Below, one piece after another: positions 45,523-56,462 of a stretch of 64,000 bases of DNA. The stretch's first letter is position 1; the number at the start of each line of letters is the position of its first letter. The notes beneath the pieces were generated by a model. It searched no databases. It saw only the letters and a program-made list of their open reading frames with translations, and was not told where the DNA came from. A program made the position numbers and the translations under genes. The DNA lies in the NCBI RefSeq assembly GCF_030272615.1, contig NC_081406.1:232306396-232370395 (forward strand). The letters are read 5' to 3'. Source of the stretch: Cryptomeria japonica. Its lineage: Eukaryota; Streptophyta; Pinopsida; Cupressales; Cupressaceae.

Positions 45523-46330
45523 TGTTAGGATTAATGACAATCCCAAAGACACTAAGAGGAGGTGGGGGTGAATCAGTGTCTAACTGATTAATAGAATATT
45601 TAAACTTATTAAGAACTTTACATCCCAAAATAGTGTACTGGTAAAAAAGAATTAATGCAGCAAATAAGAATAATAGAGACAACATAGAGAACACACCATA
45701 ACACAAGATATTTAACGAGGAAACCCGGTGTGGGAAAAAACTTGGTGGGATTTGTGACCCACAATATTCACTCACTGGCTAATGAATAAATATTACTTAC
45801 CATGAGGGGCCTGCACATGCAGGAAGGCCAACTGCCTAGAGCTCAATGCTCAATAAGAGTCACACTGACTACAAAAGTGGATTATGAAATCCAATACAAT
45901 GTACTACTTCAAATCAACATCAACTATGCCAGGTTCAGTATAGGTTTAAGCTCAGTCTATAACCAAAACCTTTGCTGTCAACTATATCACCTTATACAAA
46001 AATATTATCCATATGCTCTCTCTTCCAAACTTACTACACAAAATGACCTATAAGATCTCATACATATATATGAGTCTTTTACAATATGCCATGTCGGCTT
46101 TACAAAAGATAATTACATAAAAATACAATAAACAAAAGTTTATTCCCTGTTTGCTGGGGTGTCGGTATGCATTGTTGCCGCTGCCGGTGAAGTGCTTGCT
46201 GATGTATGTAGAAGTCTATTGCCGGTGCTGGTAACTATCGGTGGCTTACCAGATGAATACCAGTTGGTTTCCAAATGGTTTCCATCAATGACAACATCAA
46301 CTATTCTCATAAGAGTGTCAAATTCCAACA
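45523..46330 (-). repeat. 5' LTR of element C
   Basis: TGTTAGGATTAATGACAATC to AATTCCAACA, 808 bp. Collinear with 39672-40480 with scattered substitutions, so the two LTRs have diverged noticeably since insertion. Confidence 0.95.
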
Positions 46331-46627
46331 ATTAGATGATCGGAAGTGATCTGAAATGAGTTACTATTAATGTTAGTAAAGTGGTTTAATATTTTGGTTA
46401 AATGGTATGTGAGTTTCAAATTTTTTACACTGTTATATTGGTATTATAGTCAACCGATAAGCTTGACAGTGCAGTATTAGTTTTTGTTAGAGTATCTAAA
46501 CTGATTAGTTGAGTGATTGATTTATGAGTTGGGTTTAAGTGTGGTGAAATTTTAGTTTGTTTTCTATCTACTAATTCACCCCCCTCTCAGTAGTTGACCG
46601 GATCCTTATTGATTCATCATATCATCA
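46331..46627 (+). repeat. 3' LTR of the copia element, second part
   Basis: Begins with the duplicated ATTAG and continues collinear with about 33713-34004 of the 5' LTR (AGATGATCGGAAGTGATCTG), ending CATATCATCA. Confidence 0.95.
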
Positions 46628-47075
46628 TGGGCCCTTAGAACACCATATGACCCCTAACATCACCATATGACCCCTTAGGACACCATATGACCCCTTTTAA
46701 CATCCTATTACACGACATGACCTCGGTCATATGGTATACTAAGGGGTCATATGTTGTTCTAACACATGTGTGGGCCCTTAGGACACCATATGGCCCCTAA
46801 CGACACCATATGACCCCTTTTAACATCCTACTACACGACATGACCCCACTAATATGGTGTCCTAAGGGGTCATATGCTTTTGTCACACATGTGTGGGCCC
46901 TTAGGACATCATATGACTCATAATGACACCATATGACCTTTAAGGACACCATATGGCCCCTTAGGAGACCATATGACCCTTTAGGACCATATGATGTCCA
47001 AATGGTCTCCTAAGGGGTCATATGTTGTTATAACACATGTGTTTCCCCTTACGACCCCATATGATACCTAACGAT
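46628..47075. repeat. Palindromic satellite array, third part
   Basis: Same motifs as 26398-28559 and 32076-32605, including the ACACATGTGTGGGCCCTTAG variant. It is bounded by the copia duplication on the left and the element D duplication (ACGAT) on the right. Confidence 0.93.
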
Positions 47076-48076
47076 TGTTGAAATCCAAGAAAACTAAGAG
47101 GGGGGGTTGAATCAGTTTTCTACTAGTAAAATTAATTTTGAACTTATTGCTTATGAACCGGTTAATAGTAAATAAAATTAAAGTGTATAAACCAAATAAA
47201 ACATAAAAAAGAAACACCATAACACCAATATTTATACGTGGAAAAGAATGTAAAGGGAAAAAATATGGTGGGGTTGATAACCACAATATCTATATACTTG
47301 ATCAAGGTATATAAATATTACATAGAGGGGATTACACATGCAATCAGGCCAACTGCCTAGAGTTCACTGCTAAAACAAAAGTCTCACTAACTTACACAAT
47401 ACTACAAAGTGATTACAATAAAAAATGAACTTATAAATTGCATTTGACCATGTTGGATAAGTTTTACTCCAAGCTTTGTTAACCCTCTCTGTGTATTGGT
47501 TCATTGATGCTCTGTTTTGCCCTGTTCTGCTACCGGTTGAGACTGCACATGTGAAACTACGCACTAAAGCTTCCTATCATTGAAAAAAATGCATACCATC
47601 AATCTCTGATTAATTTGTAACCGTAATCACATTCCAAAACATCATCATCATCATGTTATCCATCACTAAAAGATCTTCTTAAATACCCTATTAACTTTTC
47701 ACCATGCCGGCTTCAATGAAGAATATAATCTTGTCGGCTGCCAGATCACAAGGTATAACATACATAATCTGATGACCATGTCGGCCTTCACATGCTGGCA
47801 AAAATTCCAAGAAAGAAATAATCGAGGCCACAAGATATCTTAGCTGGGTCCCATCCTTAACTGGATTCCAAATACATGATACTGGGATAAAGACTTAACC
47901 AGTTGTAAAGAAAAGTGAATATACTGGTTGAGTGTAGTGAATACTGATTAACCTAAACAAAGAAAAATGATAGATCAATAAATCCTGATGGAAGATATAG
48001 ACACTAGAAGATGAGTTTCCATCAATGACAACCCTAAGTGTCATTAGCCTTATCAGATGAGTGTCAATTGCCAACA
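47076..48076 (-). repeat. 3' LTR of element D
   Basis: TGTTGAAATCCAAGAAAAC to ATTGCCAACA, 1,001 bp. G-run at 47099, ATACGTGGAAAAGAATG at 47235. Confidence 0.94.
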
Positions 48077-48103
48077 ATCTCCCCTTTTGGCATTGATGGC
48101 AAC
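48077..48103 (-). other. Polypurine tract of element D
   Basis: On the minus strand it reads GCCATCAATGCCAAAAGGGG then AGAT, with one change from the copia and C tracts, ending at the LTR. Confidence 0.92.
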
Positions 48104-48402
48104 GCTGATGTGAAAAATGACCATCCTTGAACCTGTTCCTGAATCTACTCCCCCTGAGCTATACATTCCTGCTATATGCATTTTATATACTCCCCCTAAG
48201 TGATATATACATTTTTCACTGTATTCCTCCCCCTTTGACATCAATGGTTTCTACAAAGAAATTTTGTACAGAGATATACATGTCGGTTCTATACAAGCTT
48301 CAAAATATCTACTTACATAGTCTTCAAAAATGAAAAGTAAGTGTCCCAACCTTTCTTGAGAGAGTCAAGAATGGAGGTGAATCCATTCAAGAGACTGGTG
48401 TA

Positions 48403-51400
48403 CTACTCAATTGCCTCTGATTTGGTGGGATCCTCCTTCTGCATATTAGAAATACATCCAGTCTTGTGAAATAATAGATTATCCAATTGGGGACCTATGA
48501 AATTCCAGAGCTCAGTTGATCTCTTTATTATGCCATCCCTTTCCTTCTCTAATTTCAAAATTTGATCCATGACCACCAAAATTGGACCATCCAAAGAACT
48601 GGTTAGGATAATTGCTAGGTTGTTTGAATTAGAAATCTGATTCAAGTTATTTCTACAATCTAAGATCTGCTTGTCTATAGAAGCTGTCAACTTTACAAGA
48701 TTTAGACAAGTTTTGTAAACTTTACCTCCCTCCGCCAATGCTGCATCAATGGATTGCAAGCAAATTTGGAGTTTACCTTTCTCAGATGCAATCATTTGCA
48801 AAAATGTTTGTTTCCGAGCATCAACAAATTTGTCCTTAGTCTCACTTATTGAAATATTGAGAAAAAAATCATAAAGCTTAGGAATAAATTTAATAATCTC
48901 CTCTAATTTATCGGATGAGCTTGCACTCTCTTGTGCCTGGAATTCAAGTACCAACCAGTTCAAAACTTCAAAACTGTGCTTAATTAATTCTCCGTCTTTT
49001 GACTCCTCCTGAGCCAACTTCTATATTTCTTGAGACTGAAGTGCATCTGCCACCAAAATTTCCTCTGCTAGAGACATCTTGTGATAAGGCTTGTCAAAAC
49101 TGATAGAAAATTGTGACAAATTTCCTGTGGCTATGGATGAAGTGTCAATTGCCAAGCCGGAAGAAAATTCTATCACAGTTTCCTTGCCTTTGTCTACCAA
49201 GGATGTATCCTTTGAATCCTTTATTTCCAGTGCACTGGTGGCTTCGCCACTTGGTGCCCTATCTTGATCCTGTGCATCCTCAACAACCTTATTATCTGTA
49301 TCCATATCCTTATCAATATTATCCTCTGTATTATGTACATTATCTGTTGGGGTATCCTCTGCTGCAAAATTGGACTCACTAGTCGGTATAGTAGTAGCCG
49401 GTAAAGTGCTAGTGAGTTGCTCAGTATTTACATTTTGTTCCTCAGTATCTGCTAGTTTCTTATCCCCTAGTAACTGAATATTCTGAGACTATACAAAACT
49501 GGGTGTCAATTCATATCCCAAACTCAAAATAATTTTGACCTAAATGTCTATGGTTTCCTTCTTGATTTCTTCAAATATTTCCAACATTAAATTGTTTATC
49601 CGATGCTTTGGATTAAATTTTGATGCACCTGTTTTATTTATCAAATCAGTAACCTCTGCCAGAGTTATTGATGGACAAAGATTAACTAATTTGGTTTCTT
49701 TCATCTACCAGTCCAGATTTTGTGCATGTAATTTCCTGGCCTCTAGCTTATCATACAATTCCTTAGGCAAAATATTCTCTAACTCAATTAATGCTCTATT
49801 GAAAGAATCAAGATATAAAAGAATAACTTCCTCAATCTTCATCTTATCCTTCTCGTCAAATTCATCAAAGAATGTAGAAATGTTGTTCAAATTACCATCA
49901 TTAATAATCTGATCAATAATGCCTCGAGAATCTAATTTCTTCTTACCGATTCTTCTTTTGGCTTCTGATTTAGACTTCTCATCAGACTTTGGTTTGTATT
50001 TATGTACAATGGTAATCTTAGGTTTTTGGGGAGCCTCCTTAGCCAGTTCTTTCTTCTGTTCTTCTTTCTTCTCCCTAACTACCCTTGTAAAAACACCTTT
50101 CTTCTTTGCAGTAACCTTGATTTCTTCATCTGACTCAGTCTCCTCTGAAGAAACTATCATATAGTATTGGGCTGCCTTCTATTTTCTCTTTACTGGTTCA
50201 GTTGGCTTAGAACTAACAGGCTTAGCTGATGATGCTTTCGATGGCTTGGAAGACTTAGTAGATATCGAGACCACATTGGGAGTGGCCTAACCTACCTTCT
50301 TGGCTTCCCTCTCTTCCTTCCTCTTCTGTTTCATTTCTTCTTTCCTCTGAGCTTCAAGTATTTTGACCTTTTGTTCTATTTTTGTCCTATCATGCCCTTC
50401 ACTTATTAGATTTTCTGCTGCAACTTTAGTCATTTTTGTTCTGATTGCCAGTGCAACCTATTCTTGGTGAACCTTTATCTCTTTCTCCTAGGTTGTGCCA
50501 AATTTCTCCTCTTTTTCATCAACTGGTGCTTGCAGTAGATGTTGAGCATAAGAATCTAGTGTGGCCTCTTCCACCTCATAACCCATATGCATAATCCAGA
50601 CTATTCTAGGCTGGACTGCTTCCATCATACATTCATCCTTATTTACCATAAAACATATTGTATCTTTATATTTTTCTACTATAGATTTAGGAATTCTAGC
50701 TCTATTCTTCATTTCCTCTTGAAAAGTTTTAAAAAATGCCCATAAATTTACCTTTTTTTGTTTATCCTCTTTTTTATCCAAAGTTTAGGCTATTTGGGTG
50801 GCTACCGATTGATCAAAATCCCATTGTATCTTCTCGTAACTGGGAACAATACCCAAAAAGTAGAATGCTAGGTAGATAACAAAAGAAACACACCATAAGG
50901 TGTTTTTATTGTCTTGTTCAATCTTCTGAAGGTTTGACATCAACTCCTTCAACATCACACTGTAGAGATCTTAGTGTGCATCCTCCTTCACCATTTGATG
51001 AGCAATCAAAATGTTGTTACCAGAGACAAAGTTCAGCCAATTTGATTGGTAAACTTTGCATCCGATTATCATTGCAAAAAATTTAACATCAATTTCCTTT
51101 TCATCATCAACTCTCATCGAACGACCATTGAAGGTGGCGCTAGTGAGTTTGCAGAGTTCAGTGTTGGAGAGCTTGCAACCTAGGGTCGGGTAGACCTCCA
51201 ATCTTGAGCAGGCAGATGATGTTCTTGATTACCTCCTCAGTGATCTTGTAGGGTCAGTCAAACCAGATAAATTTTTCGTGAATGCGGCTGAGAATGTATC
51301 AGACCCATTCCACCTCGTGGAATGTGGGAAAATCCATAGATTGAGTGAAACCCTTCCTCTACAAGTGGGCAAATTTTGGTTTCAGATAGTTATCCATGAT

Positions 51401-51628
51401 CAAATTCTCAATGAAAACACATGATAACTCATATCCTCCGAACTCCTCAATACCATAGTGAAGGTATTCCCTAATGTCTTCGGTGTGAAGAACACCATGG
51501 AAAATGCTCGAGAATGCTTCCAGTGGCTCATCCAAAAGGGATTTGAAGGGGTGCTTCTTGAATTCAGGATGAGGGTAGTTCTTGATTTCCACAACCAAAG
51601 GAAAATCGACATTGGATGAAGAAGCCAT
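48403..51628 (-). pseudogene. ORF2 of element D: about 1,075-codon protein of unknown function
   Basis: The start at 51628 (MASSSNVDFPLVVEIKN). Block 1 is split by stops and a frameshift near 51200-51360: FIWFD, PYKITEEVIKNI, LTSATFNGRSMRVDDEKEID. After that, one frame is kept to the end, with stops. Block 2 (50500-50760) has FFKTFQEEMKNRARIPKSIV and QPRIVWIMHMGYEVEEATLD. A Lys/Glu-rich link follows. Block 3 (49730-49920) has IINDGNLNNISTFFDEFDEK and LPKELYDKLEARKL. After an acidic stretch, the C-terminus (48403-49017) is helical: ILKLEKERDGIIKRSTELWN, IGPQLDNLL. It aligns block by block with C, so the protein has been conserved while the LTRs diverged. No pol or membrane motif is visible. 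Confidence 0.82.
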
Positions 51629-52043
51629 GATATCAAATGTGGATACTGAAGCTAGGGTTTCTACAAACAAAAAAAACTCAAGATACTGCCGGATGATGAG
51701 ATTGCTTTCGAGAGAAAATGCTTGCATAAATCGCCTTGAACTCTTGAATTGCTTTTCTGAATGCTCGATTGTTGCGTGAAGCAAATAACTTAATTTTTCC
51801 CTTTTTATCCCCATTAACCCTAATTTTCCACTGTCATAAATGCTGCCGAGAAAGCTGAACGGGTCACATAATCTGTGAGTAGGTTCTGGTAAACACCTGA
51901 AATCGCCTAAGTACCCATCCACAATCATAATTCTATTACTACAGATCTAATCCAGGGTATTAGCATGATCTTCAATGATTTGCCTACCCCTAAGGCAAAG
52001 TGCCTTAGTTACCGGTTGTTCCTACTTCCTGTGCAGGACTTGA
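51629..52043 (-). other. Gag-ORF2 intergenic region of element D
   Basis: No gene, though one frame is open through most of it. On the minus strand a T-rich run ending GTTTGTAG (AG at 51662-51661) lies about 33 bases before the ORF2 start and looks like a splice acceptor. Confidence 0.5.
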
Positions 52044-53112
52044 TCACTCTATCGGTTGTTCTGCTGGTTGTGTGTTTGATCTCCTTAACCATCTTTTCTC
52101 ATTTTGTTTTCTAATATCTTCTCCCTTTTCCTTTCCTTTCTCATCTGCATTTCCATTAGTTACCCGTGGGTTCTTACTCCTGCAATATTTAGCAATATGT
52201 CCAATCTTCTTGCATGCATAACAAACAATATTGTTCTTCTGAATTGCTTTGTTAAACCCTTGATTTCTTTGATTTCCTTTTGATCTGCATTGGTTAGCCA
52301 TATGTCCAAATCTACTACATGCATGACATATTACATTTCCAAGACCGGTGACTGATGCATTGTTCTGATTATTCCTATTCCTGCACTAACTTGCTATATG
52401 ACCATGTATATTACAAACAAAGCATGTGCCATTGAATTTGTGAGCATTAGGATGTCTTACCAGTGATTCTGGTTTTGGTTGATAACATGATTCTTCTTTT
52501 GACCAGATGATTGATCTTGTTGTGCAATTCTAGAGCTTTTTCCTTCTTCATAACTAAGACCTCTCTTGTCATTAGCATCTTTCTGACTGTTCAGTAGTTC
52601 ATCAAGTTTGGTAGAGTTGGCTTTGAATTTGTCCTTGTACTAATTTGCAATGACTCAGTCATCTCTCATGATTATGATCGGTCTCTCAAGTTCCTGTTCA
52701 TTGTTCTGGGACTAGACCAACTCAAGTTTTAACATGTCATTCTCATGTGTCAGTCTGTTGCATTCATCAGATCTATCCTTCAATTCTTGAGCTAGGTTTT
52801 ATTCATTTTTCTTTATGTCTTCAATCTCCTTGCACATTCTCATGGTTAAGGCTTGTATCTCATTCTTCAAGATAGTGTTCTCCTGAGTGAGTTTTTGACA
52901 TTGATCCTTCATAGCATCTTCCTCATCACTGTTCTGATTTTGTAATTAGAGAGTTATTTCCTCTTGGCTTGAACAACTGAAATATTTCCTTGCAATGAAA
53001 TGTTGTTTTCTCTGGCTTGCATTAGTTCATTCTTCATTTTACTATTTTCCATCTGCTCATTATCAAGATCCTCACGAGCAAGTTGAAGTTGCTGCAACAG
53101 ACTAGTTTCCAT
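52044..53112 (-). pseudogene. Gag-like protein of element D: coiled coil plus zinc knuckles
   Basis: The start at 53112 (METSLLQQLQLAREDLD) is about 70 bases inside the LTR. A Leu/Glu/Lys coiled coil follows (LQLAREDLDNEQMENSKMKN), broken by stops between about 52950 and 52450. Three knuckles remain: CFVCNIHGHIAS (about 52430, last Cys side broken), CHACSRFGHMANQC (about 52320-52280) and CYACKKIGHIAKYC (about 52230). The C-terminus is basic, then Gln/Pro-rich (NTQPAEQPIE), ending at 52044. The frame is open upstream of 53112 into the LTR to 53394. Confidence 0.82.
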
Positions 53113-53165
53113 TGATTCCAAGTTCTGGATCTTCCTCAATTGGTTAAACTTCTTCCAAGGAACCA

Positions 53166-53177
53166 AGATTTGATACC
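53166..53177 (-). other. Decayed primer binding site of element D
   Basis: The reverse complement reads TGGTATCAAATC, with two differences from TGGTATCAGAGC. Confidence 0.8.
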
Positions 53178-53179
53178 AA

Positions 53180-54205
53180 TTGTTGGAATCCAAGAACATT
53201 GAGAGGGGGGGGGGGTGAATCAGTGTTCTACTGATAAAACTAAATATGAACTTATTGCTTATGAACCAATTAACAATAAATAAAATTAAAGTGCATAAAC
53301 CAAATAACACATAAAGAAGAAACACCATAACACCAATATTTATACATGGAAAACCTTGTAAAGGGAAAAACCCTGGTGGGGCTGATACCCACAATATCTA
53401 TATACTTGAGCAAGGTATACAAATATTACATAGAGGGGATTGCACATGCAATCAAGCCAATTGCCTAGAGCTCACTGCTTAAACAAAAGTCTCATTGACT
53501 TACACAATACTACAAAGTGATTACAATAAATAAATGAACTTATAAATTACTTCTGACCATGCTAAGTTTCGGTTCAAGTTCTATTAACCCTCTCTGTGTA
53601 CCGGTTCACTGATGCTCTGTTATGTCCTATTCTGCTACCGGTTAAGACTGCGCATGTGAAACTGCGCACTAAAGCTTCCTATCGTTGACCAAAATGCATA
53701 CCATCAATCTCTAATTAATTCGCAACCATAATCACATTCCAAAACATCATCATCATCATCATCATCATGATGTAATCCATCGCTAAAAGATATCCTTAAA
53801 TATCCTATTAACTTTTCACCATATCGGCTTCAATGAAGAATATACACCTATCGACTGCTGGATCACAAGGTATAATATACATAATCCAATGACCATGTCG
53901 GTCTTCACATGCTAGCAAAAATTCCATGAAAGAAATAATTGAGGCCACAAGATATCTTAGTCGGGTCCCATCCTTAACCGGGTTTCGAATACACAATACC
54001 AAGATCAAGACTTAACCGGTTGTAAAGCAAAGTGAATATATTGGTTGAGTGTAGTGAATACCGGTTAACCCAAACAAAACAAAATGATAGATTAATGAAT
54101 CCCAATGGAAGATATAGATACCAGAAGATGAGTTGCCAGATGAGTTTCCATCAATGACAACCCTAAGTGCCATTGGCCTTACTGGATGAGTGTCAATTTC
54201 CAACA
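53180..54205 (-). repeat. 5' LTR of element D
   Basis: TGTTGGAATCCAAGAACATTG to TTCCAACA, 1,026 bp. It holds a CAT microsatellite near 53743-53768 that is shorter in the partner LTR, and an extra TGAGTTGCCAGA near 54130. Confidence 0.94.
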
Positions 54206-54305
54206 ACGACACCATGTGACCCCTTAGAACACCATATGACCCCTTAAAACACCATATGACCCCGCAGAACACTATATAACCCCTTACATTACCATATGAC
54301 CCCTA
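54206..54305. repeat. Palindromic satellite array, last part
   Basis: Begins with the duplicated ACGAC and continues with ACACCATATGACCCC-type units until about 54305, where AT-rich sequence takes over. This is the right end of the ancestral array. Confidence 0.9.
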
Positions 54306-54405
54306 ACAAAAGTATTAATAATATATTTTAATATTTAGATTTATATATTATAGTATTAATATATAACATGTTTTTTATATATTAATAATTGAATATTTAT
54401 ATATT
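54306..54405. other. AT-rich stretch, left half of a split region
   Basis: TTAATATTTAGATTTATATA-type sequence. It joins to 55605 onward if the solo LTR is removed. Confidence 0.7.
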
Positions 54406-55609
54406 TGTAGGGGAGGAGATTTTCCCCCTTCCAAGATGATGAATCTCAGAAGGAAAATTAGTCCTCCACTACATCTTTGAACTGGCGCTAAGATGAGCTA
54501 GGGGATAACAACTAAACTAACTAAAACACGGGATTATAGTGCAGGAATAATAAATATTCAAAAACTGAGTTTACACAATAGTGTAATACAAAAAGTAGAT
54601 TATACTTTCCAGTTGGGGATCTCTTGGGTTTCGAACGCCAGTGCAGGGTGCGAACACTAGCGTGATGCACTTTTGTCTATATGACCCACAAACAAAGGGA
54701 TCATAATTTGGTTTTGTGTAGAGCGCCCTACACACGAAATTTGTTCGTCACCTGCACACATTGAGATGGGAGAAATTGTTGGGGCTATTTAGGGGCCTGC
54801 CTTAGTCAGACCCCCATTTAGGTGTTTCCACCACCATGTACAACCAGATAAATAGATTGGAAAGATAAATTGGAAACTTGGTAAATTGGAAAATTGGAAA
54901 TATGCAAATAGAAACTATGCTATGCTTAATGGAAGCAACCCCTTATAACATGTATTAAATATTGAAAATATTGGAAATTTGAGAAACAATGAATGCACCT
55001 AGATAAATAGATACAATCAATAATGCAAAGGAATCATTGCATGTAACAAAAATGGATAAGAGGTGTATAACCAAATCCCTCTTTGTTGAAGATGCGAGTG
55101 TGTTGAAGCTCGCAATAGTATTTGTTGGTAAGAGTCACCACAAGATAGTTGTAGCCTGATGTTAGTAGAGTGTGTATCCAAGAGCATGAAGAGAGAAAGA
55201 GAGCAATGAGAGCGTCAGAATGCAAACAAAGTCCAAGAGCCAAGAACCCAAGTGGGAACCCTTCAAAATGAGCTAGGAAGGGTTTTTAAACTCAGAAGAG
55301 GCATGAAGAGCCATTACGGCGAAACATGATCCAAAGGTCACACGTCACCCAAAGTCCATCTCTTTTCTAGGTTTGAGATTCTGCCAGCTTTTTGGGAGGT
55401 TAGCACAGCACGCAGATGTCCCCGTGTCATGCTGTCGTCCATCCAAAAGTAGGCGCAAATGGGCTTTTAAGGCATTTCAAGGCACTTTGTCTTTTGAATC
55501 CAAGATGCCTAAATAACATTCTTTTGATCATGGATTTGTCATAAATGCACTAGGCATCATGCATAAGTGTCATAGAAGCACCAGGCGTAATTTAGGACAC
55601 TACAATATT
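54401..55609. mobile_element. Solo LTR of a different family, with target duplication
   Basis: The LTR proper is 54406-55604 (1,199 bp), starting TGTAGGGGAGGAG and ending GGACACTACA; the outer five bases TGTAG/CTACA are perfect inverted repeats. Perfect ATATT duplication at 54401-54405 and 55605-55609. The AT-rich text continues across the two flanks. No coding sequence and no partner LTR nearby. It lacks the G-run and the GTGGAAA motif of the A-D lineage, so it is a separate family. Confidence 0.88.
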
Positions 55610-56462
55610 AATATATTGAATATTATTATATTAATATATAATAACATACAAAATATTATTAATTTTATTCATAATAAAAACTTATTAAAATCGAATATCG
55701 GATATCTGATTCTGATTTCTTTGACAAAAATTTGAAATCTTGAAATTTGGCTCGGGAATGCTTTGGGATTTGGCTAGGAAGTGCCAAGCCTGGAAAGTCA
55801 ACTGAAAAAACTTGTTTTTGAGTATTCCTTGTTTTTCCAAACTTTGCCGTGGAGGCTGATGACTTTTTTTTAGCCGAAATTGACAAAATGGAAGGGGATT
55901 TTTAACGACATTCTCAACTTTCCAACAATATAAGGTTTGCCTTATTTTGACTTTAATAAATGATTATTATTTATTTTCTTATTGAATTCTGACTAAAGTC
56001 CTGATTGATAGACTGATTGAAAAACATCCATAACTTTCAAATGGTATCACATTTTTTGAATCCGAAACATGCATGACATTTTATGCTTCATCTACTATAA
56101 GATGAAAAAAAAATTGAATTTCATTAAGTTTAGACCATGTTACGTACGAGTTTTTGAATTTCTAAAAATTTGTAGTAAAAAAATCACAAAAAAATTACAA
56201 AAAAATATGTGTCACATCTAGACATGAGTCTACTACTTATATTAAGAATCTTATAAAAATTTATTATGATTTGATTTTGGTTAGGGTGGTCAAACATACA
56301 CCTACTTCTTATCTTTTTCCTAAAATTTTAGTACTATTGCATTGAAATTTCAAATTTTCATCAAATATAATTTTTTTTTCAAAAAACAACTAGTAGCTTC
56401 GAAACTACAATCAATTTTCTACAGATTCTCTTCTTACATATTTTTAAAATAATGTTCATAAT
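55605..56462. other. AT-rich non-coding stretch with a GGATATC motif
   Basis: AT-rich sequence to about 55680, then CGAATATCGGATATCTGATT. The 200 bp that follow (55700-55900), read on the minus strand, loosely resemble 15480-15600 next to another GGATATC block. The rest is AT-rich with no gene. Confidence 0.5.

Larger units (their letters stand above)
39672..46330 (-). mobile_element. Element C: pol-less LTR retrotransposon nested in the copia 3' LTR
   Basis: The LTRs are 39672-40480 and 45523-46330. Perfect target duplication ATTAG lies at 39667-39671 and 46331-46335. The internal region of 5,042 bp holds a perfect primer site, Gag, ORF2 and a polypurine tract, all on the minus strand. No pol motif was seen in any frame given. 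This is the most complete copy of the lineage in the window. It must be younger than the copia element it split. Confidence 0.95.
32606..46627 (+). mobile_element. Ty1/copia LTR retrotransposon, inactive, 3' LTR split by element C
   Basis: 5' LTR 32606-34004; internal region 34005-38546 with Gag-Pol in copia order (Gag, protease, integrase, RT, RNase H); 3' LTR from 38547, resuming at 46336 and ending at 46627. Flanks TGGGT (32601-32605) and TGGGC (46628-46632) are the target duplication with one change; the intact satellite text is TGTGGGCCC. Removing element C gives a 3' LTR of about 1,417 bp against 1,399 bp for the 5' LTR. Many stops make it non-autonomous now. Confidence 0.95.
47076..54205 (-). 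mobile_element. Element D: pol-less LTR retrotransposon inserted in the satellite
   Basis: The LTRs are 47076-48076 and 53180-54205. Target duplication: ACGAT (47071-47075) and ACGAC (54206-54210), one change from the satellite text CTAACGACACC. The internal 5.1 kb encodes Gag and ORF2 on the minus strand and no pol motif. LTR sequence differs strongly from C, but the layout, polypurine block and LTR ends agree. Confidence 0.94.
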
